The notes beneath the pieces are model-generated. The model saw only the letters and a program-made list of their open reading frames with translations, was not told the DNA's origin and made no database searches. Positions 1-6,544 of a stretch of DNA of 7,241 nucleotides are shown here, one piece after another. Source of the stretch: Anaerolineae bacterium (GTDB taxonomy: Bacteria > Chloroflexota > Anaerolineae > J102); assembly GCA_026985975.1 (NCBI GenBank), contig JALSPL010000500.1, positions 1 through 7,241 on the forward strand, given 5' to 3'. The position numbers were made by a program, and so were the translations under genes. Numbering within the stretch: position 1 is the first letter of the stretch; each line of letters starts with the position of its first letter.

Positions 1-747
1 GATGGTGGGCATCAACAGGGGAATCGTAATGCGCCAGAACAACTGCCAGGTGTTGGCGCCGTCGATGCGCGCAGCCTCGGTGATGTTCTTGGGAATCCCC
101 TGCAACGCCGCAATGAAAATCACCAGATTGTACCCCATATCCTGCCATAAATAGGCGAAGATGATGGCTAAAAGCGCGACGGGAATGCCGCCGATCATCA
201 ATTTGGGATCGCCCAGCCAGTTGATAGCGATCATCTTGCCAGCCAGCTTGCCGATGACTGCGTTGAGCAGCCCTCGCTGGGGATGGTAGATGAACCCCCA
301 CATGATCGCCACGCCCACTGCCGGGGCCAACACCGGCAGAAAGAAGATGGTGCGAAACAGGGGTTTCAAACGCTGATGGATGGATTCAATCATCACCGCC
401 AATGGCAGGGTGATCGTCAGGTTCATAGGAACGACCAGCAATGCAAACAAAATGGTCACTTTGAGACCAATATGGAACTGGCGCACGGGCAGGGGCGCAT
501 CGGAAGAGAAATCCAGCATCGCCTTGAAATGCTCCAACCCCACAAAGGGATTCGCTCCTCCCAGGCCCAAGATCGGCCCGCCTGCCCGTCGTGGGCTATA
601 TTCGAAGAAGGCAAGAGCGAATCCCCAGATCAGAGGGAAAAGCGTCCAAAAGGCCATATAGAGCACCAGTGCGCCCACCGTGATGAGAAGAAACCGGCGC
701 TGGGCTGCATTGCGACCGTGAGTCAGTCGATGGAAGGCTTTCGTCAC
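1..747 (-). CDS. ABC sugar transporter permease, MalF/UgpA type (partial, C-terminus off the left edge)
   Basis: Inner-membrane subunit of a binding-protein-dependent sugar importer (binding-protein-dependent transport family, MalF/LacF/UgpA group). The window holds the first 249 residues. A basic N-terminus is followed by a hydrophobic segment at about 19-45 and further ones at about 90-125, 133-155 and 185-215. The diagnostic EAA loop, which docks on the ATPase, is at E224-A-A-R-I-D-G230, followed by ITIPLL (240-245). The start chosen is GTG at 745-747, because AGGAGGA lies 5 nt upstream (753-759). An in-frame ATG at 787-789 would add 14 residues but lies in the base of a hairpin and has no comparable ribosome site. 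It follows the binding-protein gene by 60 nt, so it is probably its cognate permease. The second permease and any further transport genes would lie beyond the left edge. Family assignment is firm; the sugar is unknown. Confidence 0.93.
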   Translation of the reverse strand, partial: MTKAFHRLTHGRNAAQRRFLLITVGALVLYMAFWTLFPLIWGFALAFFEYSPRRAGGPILGLGGANPFVGLEHFKAMLDFSSDAPLPVRQFHIGLKVTILFALLVVPMNLTITLPLAVMIESIHQRLKPLFRTIFFLPVLAPAVGVAIMWGFIYHPQRGLLNAVIGKLAGKMIAINWLGDPKLMIGGIPVALLAIIFAYLWQDMGYNLVIFIAALQGIPKNITEAARIDGANTWQLFWRITIPLLMPTI

Positions 748-752
748 AATCG

Positions 753-759
753 TCCTCCT
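753..759 (-). promoter_or_regulatory. Ribosome binding site of the permease gene
   Basis: AGGAGGA on the minus strand, 5 nt before the GTG at 747. It decides the start in favour of GTG over the in-frame ATG at 789. Confidence 0.75.
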
Positions 760-761
760 GC

Positions 762-787
762 GGGGGAGACGGATGACCGCCTCCCCC
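762..787 (-). other. Intergenic stem-loop between binding-protein and permease genes
   Basis: GGGGGAG (762-768) pairs with CTCCCCC (781-787). After one mismatch, CGG (770-772) pairs with CCG (777-779) around the loop ATGA. That gives ten base pairs, nearly all GC. There is no T-run on its 3' side in either direction, and the permease ribosome site follows within a few bases, so it is not a typical intrinsic terminator. By analogy with the malE-malF interval of enteric bacteria, it may protect the upstream binding-protein message from 3' exonucleases or attenuate read-through. Either would give more binding protein than permease. The structure is seen in the sequence; the function is inferred. 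Confidence 0.6.
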
Positions 788-807
788 ATGAGGGAGTGAA
801 TGTTGGA

Positions 808-2175
808 TTATTGGAAGGAGCCTCGTACTGAATCCTGAATGGTTTGCAAGGTGTCGTCGATGGTGCTGTTGCCTTGCAAGAAGTTCAGCACTTCAGGATA
901 GGTGACTTCATACCACACAAAGTCCCGATCGGGGAAATGGCCCTCGAATTGGCCATACTGTAAAAGATCCAGGAATGGCTCAAAGTAAGGGAATTCGGAA
1001 ACCAGTTTTTTGGCATTATCACCGCTCAGGTTCTCCTTCAGCGCTGGCAGTGTGCCCGAAGCCAGATTCCAGGATACGGCATTGTCGGCGTTCAGAGTGA
1101 CGTATTTGACAAAATCCCAGGCGGCATCTTGCACTTTGCTATTGGCCGAGACGGTCAGGCCCCAGCCCGAAGCGGCCGCAAAGACCGGTTTGTCGCCCAC
1201 CGAAGGCAATCTCACATACTTGGTGACTGCAGCCACTTCGGGGAAGTCGCCGCTGTATTCAGGGATGGCCCAGGGCCCGATGAGGCCAATGGCTGAAGTC
1301 CCCTCGAAAAAGGAGTCGCCCACCCAATTCTCATCATCATTGAAGAGAAGAGGATCGTCCAGGCCTTCGTCCACCAGGCGCTTCATCAATTCCAGGGCCT
1401 TCTGCCCTTCTGGCGTCGTTACAGTGTAGGCGCCATCTTGCAGGTATTGGCCACCGTACTGCAGGATCAATGAGTGAAACATGGTGGCAATGCCGTCTGC
1501 ACCGGTGAAGTTGAAACCGGCCCGGGTCATGACGCCATCCTGCTCGACGGTCAACTTCTTGGCATCCTCAATGAATTCGTCCCAGTCCTTCCATCCATCC
1601 TGATAATTGGTGGCGCCCACCTCATCCGCCAGCTTGGTGTTGACCATGACCGCGCCATATTCGATGTTGTATTCCTGGGGAATGCCGTACATCTTGCCAT
1701 TGCAGATGTACCCGCCGAGGGGGGCGCTCAGGAGTTCATTTTTGGCGTCATCAATGGAGAGGATATCCGCCGGAACTTCAGCCAGGTTGTCGCCTTCAGC
1801 GTAAGAGCAAACCCACGAGCCAAACATCTGCATGATGTCAGCCTCGGTGCCTGCGGGCAAGGACGTTTGCAAGGTCTGAATGTACGTGTCGTAATCGAAG
1901 CTCTCGAATTTGATGGTCACATTGGGATGCTCTGCCATGTACTTTTCAGCCAGGGCGTGATATCCTTCATTGAATGCGTTGTTTTGATGCGACCAAAAGC
2001 GAATGGTGACAGGCTCCTCGGACGGGGATTCCGCCTGAGGCTGTTCGGCCGCGGGTTGCTGTTCAGCAGGTTTCTCTGCCGCCGGGGCCTGCGTGGCTGC
2101 CGGTTGCTGGGAACAGGCGCCGAGCGCCAGGGCCGCCAGCAATACGACGAGGATGATGAGCGATAGCTTCTTCAT
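808..2175 (-). CDS. Sugar ABC transporter substrate-binding lipoprotein (family 1)
   Basis: Extracytoplasmic sugar-binding component of the importer, 455 residues, a usual length for family 1 solute-binding proteins. Residues 1-20 are a lipoprotein signal peptide (basic MKK, hydrophobic core) ending in the lipobox L18-G-A-C21, so the mature protein should be lipid-anchored at C21. Residues 22-55 form a Pro/Ala/Gln/Glu-rich linker. The binding domain begins near V56 (VTIRFWSH). It carries the usual family features: an EADIMQMF segment near the hinge, the late segment AAASGWGLTVSANS followed by AWDFVKYVT, and a C-terminal helix ending in SVRGSFQ. The ATG at 2175 is supported by AGGAGG 8 nt upstream. 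It lies 66 nt after the SIS gene and 60 nt before the permease, which points to one transcript. The substrate cannot be read from the sequence; the SIS neighbour makes an amino sugar or ketose/aldose glycoside plausible. Confidence 0.95.
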   Translation of the reverse strand: MKKLSLIILVVLLAALALGACSQQPAATQAPAAEKPAEQQPAAEQPQAESPSEEPVTIRFWSHQNNAFNEGYHALAEKYMAEHPNVTIKFESFDYDTYIQTLQTSLPAGTEADIMQMFGSWVCSYAEGDNLAEVPADILSIDDAKNELLSAPLGGYICNGKMYGIPQEYNIEYGAVMVNTKLADEVGATNYQDGWKDWDEFIEDAKKLTVEQDGVMTRAGFNFTGADGIATMFHSLILQYGGQYLQDGAYTVTTPEGQKALELMKRLVDEGLDDPLLFNDDENWVGDSFFEGTSAIGLIGPWAIPEYSGDFPEVAAVTKYVRLPSVGDKPVFAAASGWGLTVSANSKVQDAAWDFVKYVTLNADNAVSWNLASGTLPALKENLSGDNAKKLVSEFPYFEPFLDLLQYGQFEGHFPDRDFVWYEVTYPEVLNFLQGNSTIDDTLQTIQDSVRGSFQ

Positions 2176-2183
2176 GAGATTTT

Positions 2184-2189
2184 CCTCCT
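2184..2189 (-). promoter_or_regulatory. Ribosome binding site of the binding-protein gene
   Basis: AGGAGG on the minus strand, 8 nt before the ATG at 2175. It is one of the two strongest ribosome sites in the window, in keeping with the high expression usual for binding proteins. Confidence 0.8.
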
Positions 2190-2204
2190 AAAGATTTGAA
2201 GATT

Positions 2205-2241
2205 GAAGAGAAGAAAAGAGAGGTGAAGAAAGGGGTGAGAG
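2205..2241. other. Purine/pyrimidine-skewed leader tract before the binding-protein gene
   Basis: On the plus strand 35 of 37 bases are purines; the only exceptions are T at 2224 and T at 2236. The message sense (minus strand) is therefore almost pure C/U, immediately after the SIS stop codon and before AGGAGG. Such a leader would be nearly unstructured. I see no convincing -35/-10 pair in it. A role in translation, RNA processing or DNA structure is speculation. Confidence 0.45.
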
Positions 2242-3267
2242 TCAAAGATTATCGAGTTGGACGACGGCAGTCAGGTTGGTGGGATGATCCGGGTTGAGGC
2301 CTTTGACGCGGGAGCGATAAAAGGCCATGAGCTGTAAAACGGGAAGATAAAGGACGCCGCGAACGCTTTCGGGGATGTGGGAATGGAAGGCCACATCAGT
2401 CTGTCGCTCCCCCAGCGACAGGATGCTCCCCCCCAACGCCTGCATCTCATCCAGAACGGCCTGCTCATGCCGAAAATTCTTCTCGGAGACAAGACCAACG
2501 ACCACTGCTTTCTCGTTAACCATGCTCATGGGGCCATGCCGGAATTCGAGGAAGTGGAAGGGTTCGCTGTGGGTCAAGGTCATCTCTTTCATTTTGAGGT
2601 TGACCTCACTGGCGAGGCCGTAGCGCATCCCGGAGCCCAGGAAGTAAAATCGATCGAAGTCCAGATTTTCGCCGATTTCCCGGGCCAGGCCATCATAGGT
2701 TTGCAAAAGCCGTTCTCCCACCTCCGGAAGTCCCTGCATCGCCGATAGCAGGCCGTTGGTTGCGCCCGCCATACGGACGCTGAACGTGGTGGCGGCCACA
2801 AACATGGAAGCAAAGGAGCGGGTTTGCGCCACCGATTCCTCCTGCCCTTCCGGGATGACTATGGCGATATCCGCCAGTTCTGTCAAGCCGGTGTCGTAGT
2901 TCGTAATGACGACCACGTCGCCCTGCTTTGCCTCTTTGAAACGCTCCACCGCCTTGACCGTTTCGGTGGTCGCGCCCGAGCGGCTGATGGCCACCAACAG
3001 GGTGGATTGGTCGGTTAGGGTGGTCTGGGGATTCAGCAGGAGCTCTCCACCCGGAATGGCCCGGGCCGGGCGGTGGGTTAAAGACTGATAGAGGGCGGCA
3101 GCCGCCAGGGAGAGGTAATAGGTGGAGCCACACCCTGTGAATAAGGTCTGTGCATATTTCTCGAGAGAGGCAATAGGCGCGTCGCTGGCCCGCTCCAGGG
3201 CCGCCTGCCAGGCCACGGGTTGGGAGTGAATTTCGTTGAAAGTGTGATAAAAAGTGGGTTCGTTCAT
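2242..3267 (-). CDS. SIS-domain sugar isomerase/deaminase-like protein (AgaS/GlmS C-terminal/NagB-II type)
   Basis: Cytoplasmic protein of 341 residues with two SIS (sugar isomerase) domains and no glutaminase domain, the size of AgaS, FrlB or NagB-II type enzymes that isomerise or deaminate amino-sugar phosphates. The first SIS domain has the phosphate-binding G45-C-G-S48 and S95-R-S-G98 followed by ATTET, then ESVAQTRSF (144-152), matching the STKAFT-like segment of the family. The second begins at LGSGMRYG (210-217). E228 in KMKEM and H244 in FRHGP fit the catalytic Glu and His of the GlmS isomerase domain. The C-terminus NPDHPTNLTAVVQ resembles the family tail, but the position of the usual Lys appears to be A334. 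The ATG overlaps the stop of the propeller gene (ATGA) without a strong ribosome site, which suggests translational coupling. Exact reaction and substrate are uncertain. Confidence 0.9.
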   Translation of the reverse strand: MNEPTFYHTFNEIHSQPVAWQAALERASDAPIASLEKYAQTLFTGCGSTYYLSLAAAALYQSLTHRPARAIPGGELLLNPQTTLTDQSTLLVAISRSGATTETVKAVERFKEAKQGDVVVITNYDTGLTELADIAIVIPEGQEESVAQTRSFASMFVAATTFSVRMAGATNGLLSAMQGLPEVGERLLQTYDGLAREIGENLDFDRFYFLGSGMRYGLASEVNLKMKEMTLTHSEPFHFLEFRHGPMSMVNEKAVVVGLVSEKNFRHEQAVLDEMQALGGSILSLGERQTDVAFHSHIPESVRGVLYLPVLQLMAFYRSRVKGLNPDHPTNLTAVVQLDNL

Positions 3268-5414
3268 GGCTCTATGAATTGTCTGCGGTGGAATCCTGTC
3301 CCGGGCGAACCCAGGAAAACGAAGGTTGGATCGAATGGGTCGATTTCAATAGGCCATCCGAAGGGCCAAGCCAGGCCCTGGTTGACAGCCGTCCAGTTCT
3401 TGCCGCCGTCCACGCTGCGCATCACCCCGGCGGAGCCGGCAGGCCCGGCCCCGCAACAGTCGTTCAAGGAGGAAGTCACATAAAGAATCTCAGGATTTTC
3501 AGGATGCACGGCCACGCCTCGGGCCACATTGTTGGACCAGAGCTTCTGCCAGCTCACACCGCCATCCTGGCTGCGATACAGTCCCAGCCCGTTGCCGTAG
3601 CAAGTGACATACACCCAGCCCGGATTGGACGGATCCGGCTTGATGTCATACACGCCCCGCATCTCCTTGAGGCCCGATTTCTCCCAAGTGTCCCCGCCAT
3701 CGGCGGATCGCCAAAAACCGCCATCACCGCCCGCATACACCAGACGACCGTCATTGGGATCCACCGCGGTGATGCGGGCCCGACCTCCGCCAAAGACCTT
3801 CTGCCAGTGGAAGCCGTCGTCCGTGCTGCGATAGACGTGACCGACAGCGGTTACGAAAAGGGTGCGTCGCGCCACCGGGCTGCGGGGATCCAGCGAAAGC
3901 CCCCATATCTCCGGGTTTCCTTTTGGATTGGGCAAACCATCGCCTACATCTTGCCAACTGCCTGGCTCGCCGTAGTCGTCACTGCGGATCAGATGGCTGG
4001 TTGGTCTGCCATTGGTCGGGGTGCGCACGCTACTGGCCCATACCACGCCTGGCCGGTCCGGATCCGTGAGGATGGTGCGCACATCCCCGCCCCGTCCACC
4101 CTCCCAACCGAACTCATCCTGGTTGCACGATTGCCAGGTGTCGCCATGATCCCGGCTGCGCCAGATGCCCATGTCCCACAAGCCAATGTAAATGAGGCCC
4201 GGCTCAGCTTGGCTGATCGCTAGATCGTAAACTTCTGTGTTGTCGATGCCTGTGCTGCGCCAATGGTTAGAGCCCGGGGGCGTCTCCCGGGTGTGCAGGC
4301 CCCGAAAAGACGCACCTCCATCGAATGAGCCGTACACGAACTGCTGGTTGACCCAATAATACGCATCCGGATCGGAGAGATCACCTCCCAACGTCGTGCC
4401 CGGCCCCGTGCCAAAATGCCACGCAGGTTGCCAACCAGGCTCGGTCCAGTCGCTGACTGCGCTCTTGCGAGCCCAATGCTGACCCGCGTCTTGCGTTTCC
4501 CACACGCCTTGCTCGTTGATGATCCGCAGAATCTGGCCCGATTTGGCGAAAATGCGTCCCCACACAACCGCCTGCTTTACCCAGGTGCGCCCCTCATCCG
4601 CACTGGCATAAACCCCCTGGCCTTCCACCGTCACAAAAAGATGCGTTGGATCGTCTGGAGATAAAACCATGTCAGTGATGGGGCCTAACGTTTCCCCCAT
4701 CTGCTGCCAATGCCGCCCCCCATCATGGCTACGGAAAAGCGCTTTCACGCCGCTGGCAAATCGATCCTCCCCCGAAACCAGATAGAGCGTGTCGGGATCC
4801 CGAGGGTGAAGAATGAGCCGCAATACCCGCATCGGTAGGGAAAAACCATCGGAGGAAATGACTTTCCGCCAGGTAAGTCCCCGGTCCTCAGTCCGATAGA
4901 TGCTTGCCCGGGCATTTTGCCAGCCCAACTGTCGAGCCGCGTACCCGATGCGAGGATCCGCAGAGGAAAACGCAATGTCCTTCCAATACCCTCCCTCCAC
5001 TACCTGCTGAAAAGTCTCACCTCGGTCCTGGCTGCGATACAATCCGCCATCGATGCCCAGGTAAATAAGCCGCTCATCCTTGGGATCAAAGCCCACTCCG
5101 CTGGCGTGGGTGAACTTCAGGCCCCGGTATGAGCCGATCACGTCCCAAGACTGACCTCGGTCCAGGCTCCGATAAGCGCCGCTTACGTCGGAACAGACGA
5201 TGATGATGCCTGTGGGCCCGGCGCCCACGCACATGAACCAGCCGCCACCCCCTGGGTTGATGGGCTCCCAGGCCTGGGAGGGGCTTTGCTCTCGCATCAA
5301 TCTTGGCATAAGAATCCAGGACATCGAAGCAACGATCAAAAGAAGGATGATGAGCGGCAAAAGAAGCCGCCAGGGCTTTTTGAGAGCGGATGTAGACTCC
5401 ATAAACCGGTGCAT
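3264..5414 (-). CDS. Membrane-anchored Asp-box beta-propeller protein, GH74/sortilin-like
   Basis: 716 residues numbered from ATG 5414; a TTG at 5417 directly before it is also possible. A basic N-terminus (KKPWR) precedes one hydrophobic segment at about 17-35 with no lipobox or clear cleavage site, so it is probably a signal anchor displaying the rest outside the cell. The remainder is repetitive, with 13 Asp-box-like motifs (S/T-x-D-x-G-x-x-W/F) at about 83, 128, 175, 229, 271, 307, 363, 420, 478, 530, 570, 615 and 667. This predicts one or two multibladed beta-propellers. The N-terminal GGGGWFMCVG and SDVSGAYRS resemble the start of GH74 xyloglucanases, whose catalytic Asp lies in a similar DxGGAYR segment (here D76). 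D414 in LWDMGIWRS could match the second acid. GH74-like hydrolase, glycan-binding propeller or non-enzymatic sortilin-type protein all remain possible. No ribosome site is evident. It overlaps the SIS start by 4 nt. Confidence 0.85.
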   Translation of the reverse strand: MHRFMESTSALKKPWRLLLPLIILLLIVASMSWILMPRLMREQSPSQAWEPINPGGGGWFMCVGAGPTGIIIVCSDVSGAYRSLDRGQSWDVIGSYRGLKFTHASGVGFDPKDERLIYLGIDGGLYRSQDRGETFQQVVEGGYWKDIAFSSADPRIGYAARQLGWQNARASIYRTEDRGLTWRKVISSDGFSLPMRVLRLILHPRDPDTLYLVSGEDRFASGVKALFRSHDGGRHWQQMGETLGPITDMVLSPDDPTHLFVTVEGQGVYASADEGRTWVKQAVVWGRIFAKSGQILRIINEQGVWETQDAGQHWARKSAVSDWTEPGWQPAWHFGTGPGTTLGGDLSDPDAYYWVNQQFVYGSFDGGASFRGLHTRETPPGSNHWRSTGIDNTEVYDLAISQAEPGLIYIGLWDMGIWRSRDHGDTWQSCNQDEFGWEGGRGGDVRTILTDPDRPGVVWASSVRTPTNGRPTSHLIRSDDYGEPGSWQDVGDGLPNPKGNPEIWGLSLDPRSPVARRTLFVTAVGHVYRSTDDGFHWQKVFGGGRARITAVDPNDGRLVYAGGDGGFWRSADGGDTWEKSGLKEMRGVYDIKPDPSNPGWVYVTCYGNGLGLYRSQDGGVSWQKLWSNNVARGVAVHPENPEILYVTSSLNDCCGAGPAGSAGVMRSVDGGKNWTAVNQGLAWPFGWPIEIDPFDPTFVFLGSPGTGFHRRQFIEP

Positions 5415-5443
5415 CAAACTTTTTCGGGAGGAAAGAAGTCCAT
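5414..5443 (-). other. Possible 9-codon leader ORF ahead of the propeller gene
   Basis: ATG at 5441-5443 opens a frame of nine codons (MDFFPPEKV) whose TGA overlaps the propeller ATG by one base (TGATG). The propeller gene has no visible ribosome site of its own, so termination-reinitiation here is conceivable. The mini-ORF also lacks a strong ribosome site and may be chance. Confidence 0.2.
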
Positions 5444-5585
5444 CTCAACTGAAAAGAATCGCTATGTCATCTGGAGGGTGCGACCGCAAGGCCAGGGGAT
5501 AGACAATATCGGGGAATCGAGGTCGCGGCATTGGCGTGTGGGCCGCCACCAGTTGGGATGAGGCGGGATTCGCTGAGGTGTAAGG
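5418..5585. other. Gap between DeoR repressor and propeller genes
   Basis: About 168 bp without a supported gene apart from the possible 9-codon leader. It has a weak hairpin, TGGCG (5532-5536) pairing with CGCCA (5544-5548), with no T-run, so it is not a convincing terminator. A TTGCGG/CATAGC pair with 17-bp spacing on the minus strand is too far from consensus to call a promoter. No copies of the operator repeats found upstream of the repressor are seen here. The simplest reading is a spacer inside a transcript that starts upstream of the repressor. Confidence 0.5.
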
Positions 5586-6401
5586 TCATATCTCCGAGTC
5601 CGGAGCTTCCTCGGCCACAATGGTGTGGATGTCTCGGGCCTGAAGTTGTTCCAAGAACCCATTGTCTGTTTTGTTATCGGTAATCAAGATGTCGATGGCG
5701 GAGAGGGGCGCCAGATAGGCTGTGGAGACCACGCCGCATTTGGTGTGGTCCGCCAGGATGATGGTTTGGGCGCCGATGTTGAGGATGGCCCGGTCGGTGA
5801 GGGTCTCGGGCAAATAATCGTTTGTCAGCCCGTTCTTCAGATCAATCGCCCGAATGCCCAGGAAAACCTTATTCGCCCGCACCTCCCGCAGCGCCTGTTC
5901 TGCGATATGCCCGATCATGGAGAGCTCGCTGTGGCGCAACATGCCGCCAATGACCACAGTGTCGATGTCCTGATCATGGGCCAGCTCATTGACGACCAGC
6001 AATGAGTTGGTGATGACGGTAAGATTTTTCTTCCCGTGCAGGTTTTTGGCCACCTCCAGCACCGTGGTGCCGCTGCCCAAAAAAATGGCGTCGCCATCCT
6101 CCACGAGCTGGGCCGCGGCCTGGCCGATGCGTTTCTTTTCCTCGGCCTGCTCCTTTGAGCGCTGCAAAGCGGGAAGTTCGGGCGGAGCCTGGCCCAGCAT
6201 GGCGCCCCCGCGAAACCGTCGCACCTTCCCCTGTTTCGCCAAGGCATCCAGATCGCGCCGCACCGTGGCGGGACTGACGCCTAGATGGCGCATCAGTTCG
6301 TCCACAGTCACCCGCTTGCGAGAGCCCAGGAATGTCAGTATCTGATCCTGTCGCTCCAGATTGGAAAGATTGTTTTTGACGATGTCGGTCGATAGAGACA
6401 T
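5586..6401 (-). CDS. DeoR-family transcriptional repressor
   Basis: Cytoplasmic sugar-metabolism regulator of 271 residues from ATG 6401; a TTG at 6413 would add four. The N-terminal DeoR helix-turn-helix is textbook: ERQDQIL (16-22), VTVDELMRHLGVS (31-43), TVRRDLDAL (46-54), then the G-rich wing ending in FRGGA (63-67). The C-terminal DeoR effector domain, related to sugar-phosphate isomerases, shows EDGDAIFLGSGTT (101-113), VITNSLLVVNEL, VVIGG, TLTDRAI and ADHTKCG, where the family usually has DHSKFG. The effector is likely a phosphorylated sugar of the pathway served by the downstream genes. The gene is first in the minus-strand series, 171 nt before the propeller. A promoter with four tandem repeats at its start site lies just upstream, so autoregulation is likely. 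GGAA 6-9 nt before the ATG is a weak ribosome site. Confidence 0.95.
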   Translation of the reverse strand: MSLSTDIVKNNLSNLERQDQILTFLGSRKRVTVDELMRHLGVSPATVRRDLDALAKQGKVRRFRGGAMLGQAPPELPALQRSKEQAEEKKRIGQAAAQLVEDGDAIFLGSGTTVLEVAKNLHGKKNLTVITNSLLVVNELAHDQDIDTVVIGGMLRHSELSMIGHIAEQALREVRANKVFLGIRAIDLKNGLTNDYLPETLTDRAILNIGAQTIILADHTKCGVVSTAYLAPLSAIDILITDNKTDNGFLEQLQARDIHTIVAEEAPDSEI

Positions 6402-6420
6402 GCGAAATTCCAAGAGAGAC

Positions 6421-6461
6421 GTTTCAATCAGAATAAATCAGTATTCAATCACTTTCAATCA
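6421..6461 (-). promoter_or_regulatory. Tandem four-repeat operator, probable DeoR-family binding site
   Basis: Read on the minus strand from 6461 to 6421 there are four consecutive units: TGATTGAAAG, TGATTGAATAC, TGATTTATTC and TGATTGAAAC. They start at 6461, 6451, 6440 and 6430, about one helical turn apart, so all face the same side of the DNA. The array begins 1 bp after the proposed -10 box and covers the expected transcription start and early leader of the repressor gene. Multiple short direct repeats are a known operator style for DeoR-family proteins. Binding by this DeoR protein is inferred. Confidence 0.7.
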
Positions 6462-6462
6462 T

Positions 6463-6491
6463 ATCTTCGCGCATAAATAATCATTTGTCAA
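6463..6491 (-). promoter_or_regulatory. Promoter of the DeoR-led operon
   Basis: On the minus strand a perfect -35 TTGACA (6486-6491) is separated by 17 bp from GAAGAT (6463-6468), a weak -10 matching TATAAT at 3 of 6. The spacer is AT-rich. The expected start is near 6456, inside the first operator repeats. The -35 and the position are good; the -10 choice is less certain. Confidence 0.6.
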
Positions 6492-6509
6492 GAGGGGCGA
6501 TCAGATTTC

Positions 6510-6518
6510 TTGAAAGTG
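6510..6518 (+). repeat. Inverted 9-bp copy of the repressor operator core
   Basis: TTGAAAGTG on the plus strand is an exact copy of the 9-mer in the minus-strand array (its complement lies at 6450-6458). The two are inverted, about 60 bp apart, on either side of the minus-strand -35. It could be an auxiliary operator, but a single 9-mer in AT-rich DNA could also be chance. Confidence 0.3.
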
Positions 6519-6519
6519 G

Positions 6520-6543
6520 TGAACATTTGAACATGCATGAACA
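6520..6543 (+). promoter_or_regulatory. Upstream triple-hexamer operator, probable SorC-type site
   Basis: TGAACA occurs at 6520-6525, 6528-6533 and 6538-6543, giving TGAACA-N2-TGAACA-N4-TGAACA. It ends one base before the plus-strand -35 box and also lies upstream of the divergent -35. The same arrangement recurs in opposite orientation at 6590-6613. The best candidate binder is the adjacent SorC-family protein; regulators of that family often act at repeats near their own gene. Confidence 0.65.
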
Positions 6544-6544
6544 C

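Noticed and set aside
762..787. The hairpin as a rho-independent terminator
   Set aside because: No T-run follows on either strand and the permease ribosome site lies directly downstream.
283..831. A 182-codon plus-strand open frame opposite the permease
   Set aside because: It is rich in His/Gln/Arg with no domain, and lies antisense to a permease with an intact EAA loop.
1474..2166. A 230-codon plus-strand open frame opposite the binding-protein gene
   Set aside because: It is antisense to a clearly recognised lipoprotein gene, its translation matches no domain, and it has no ribosome site; it arises from codon bias of the real gene.
2693..3133. A 146-codon minus-strand frame inside the SIS gene
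   Set aside because: It is an out-of-frame shadow within two well-conserved SIS domains; the translation is Pro/Gly/Arg-rich low-complexity sequence.
3279..4223. A 314-codon plus-strand open frame opposite the propeller gene
   Set aside because: It mirrors the repeated Asp-box codons of the minus-strand gene and has no recognisable domain.
5464..5492. TTGCGG/CATAGC as an internal promoter for the propeller operon
   Set aside because: Both boxes are far from consensus and no other signal supports it.
5480..5526. Inverted pair GCGACC (5480-5485) and GGTCGC (5521-5526)
   Set aside because: Six bases with a 35-bp gap in GC-rich DNA is expected by chance.
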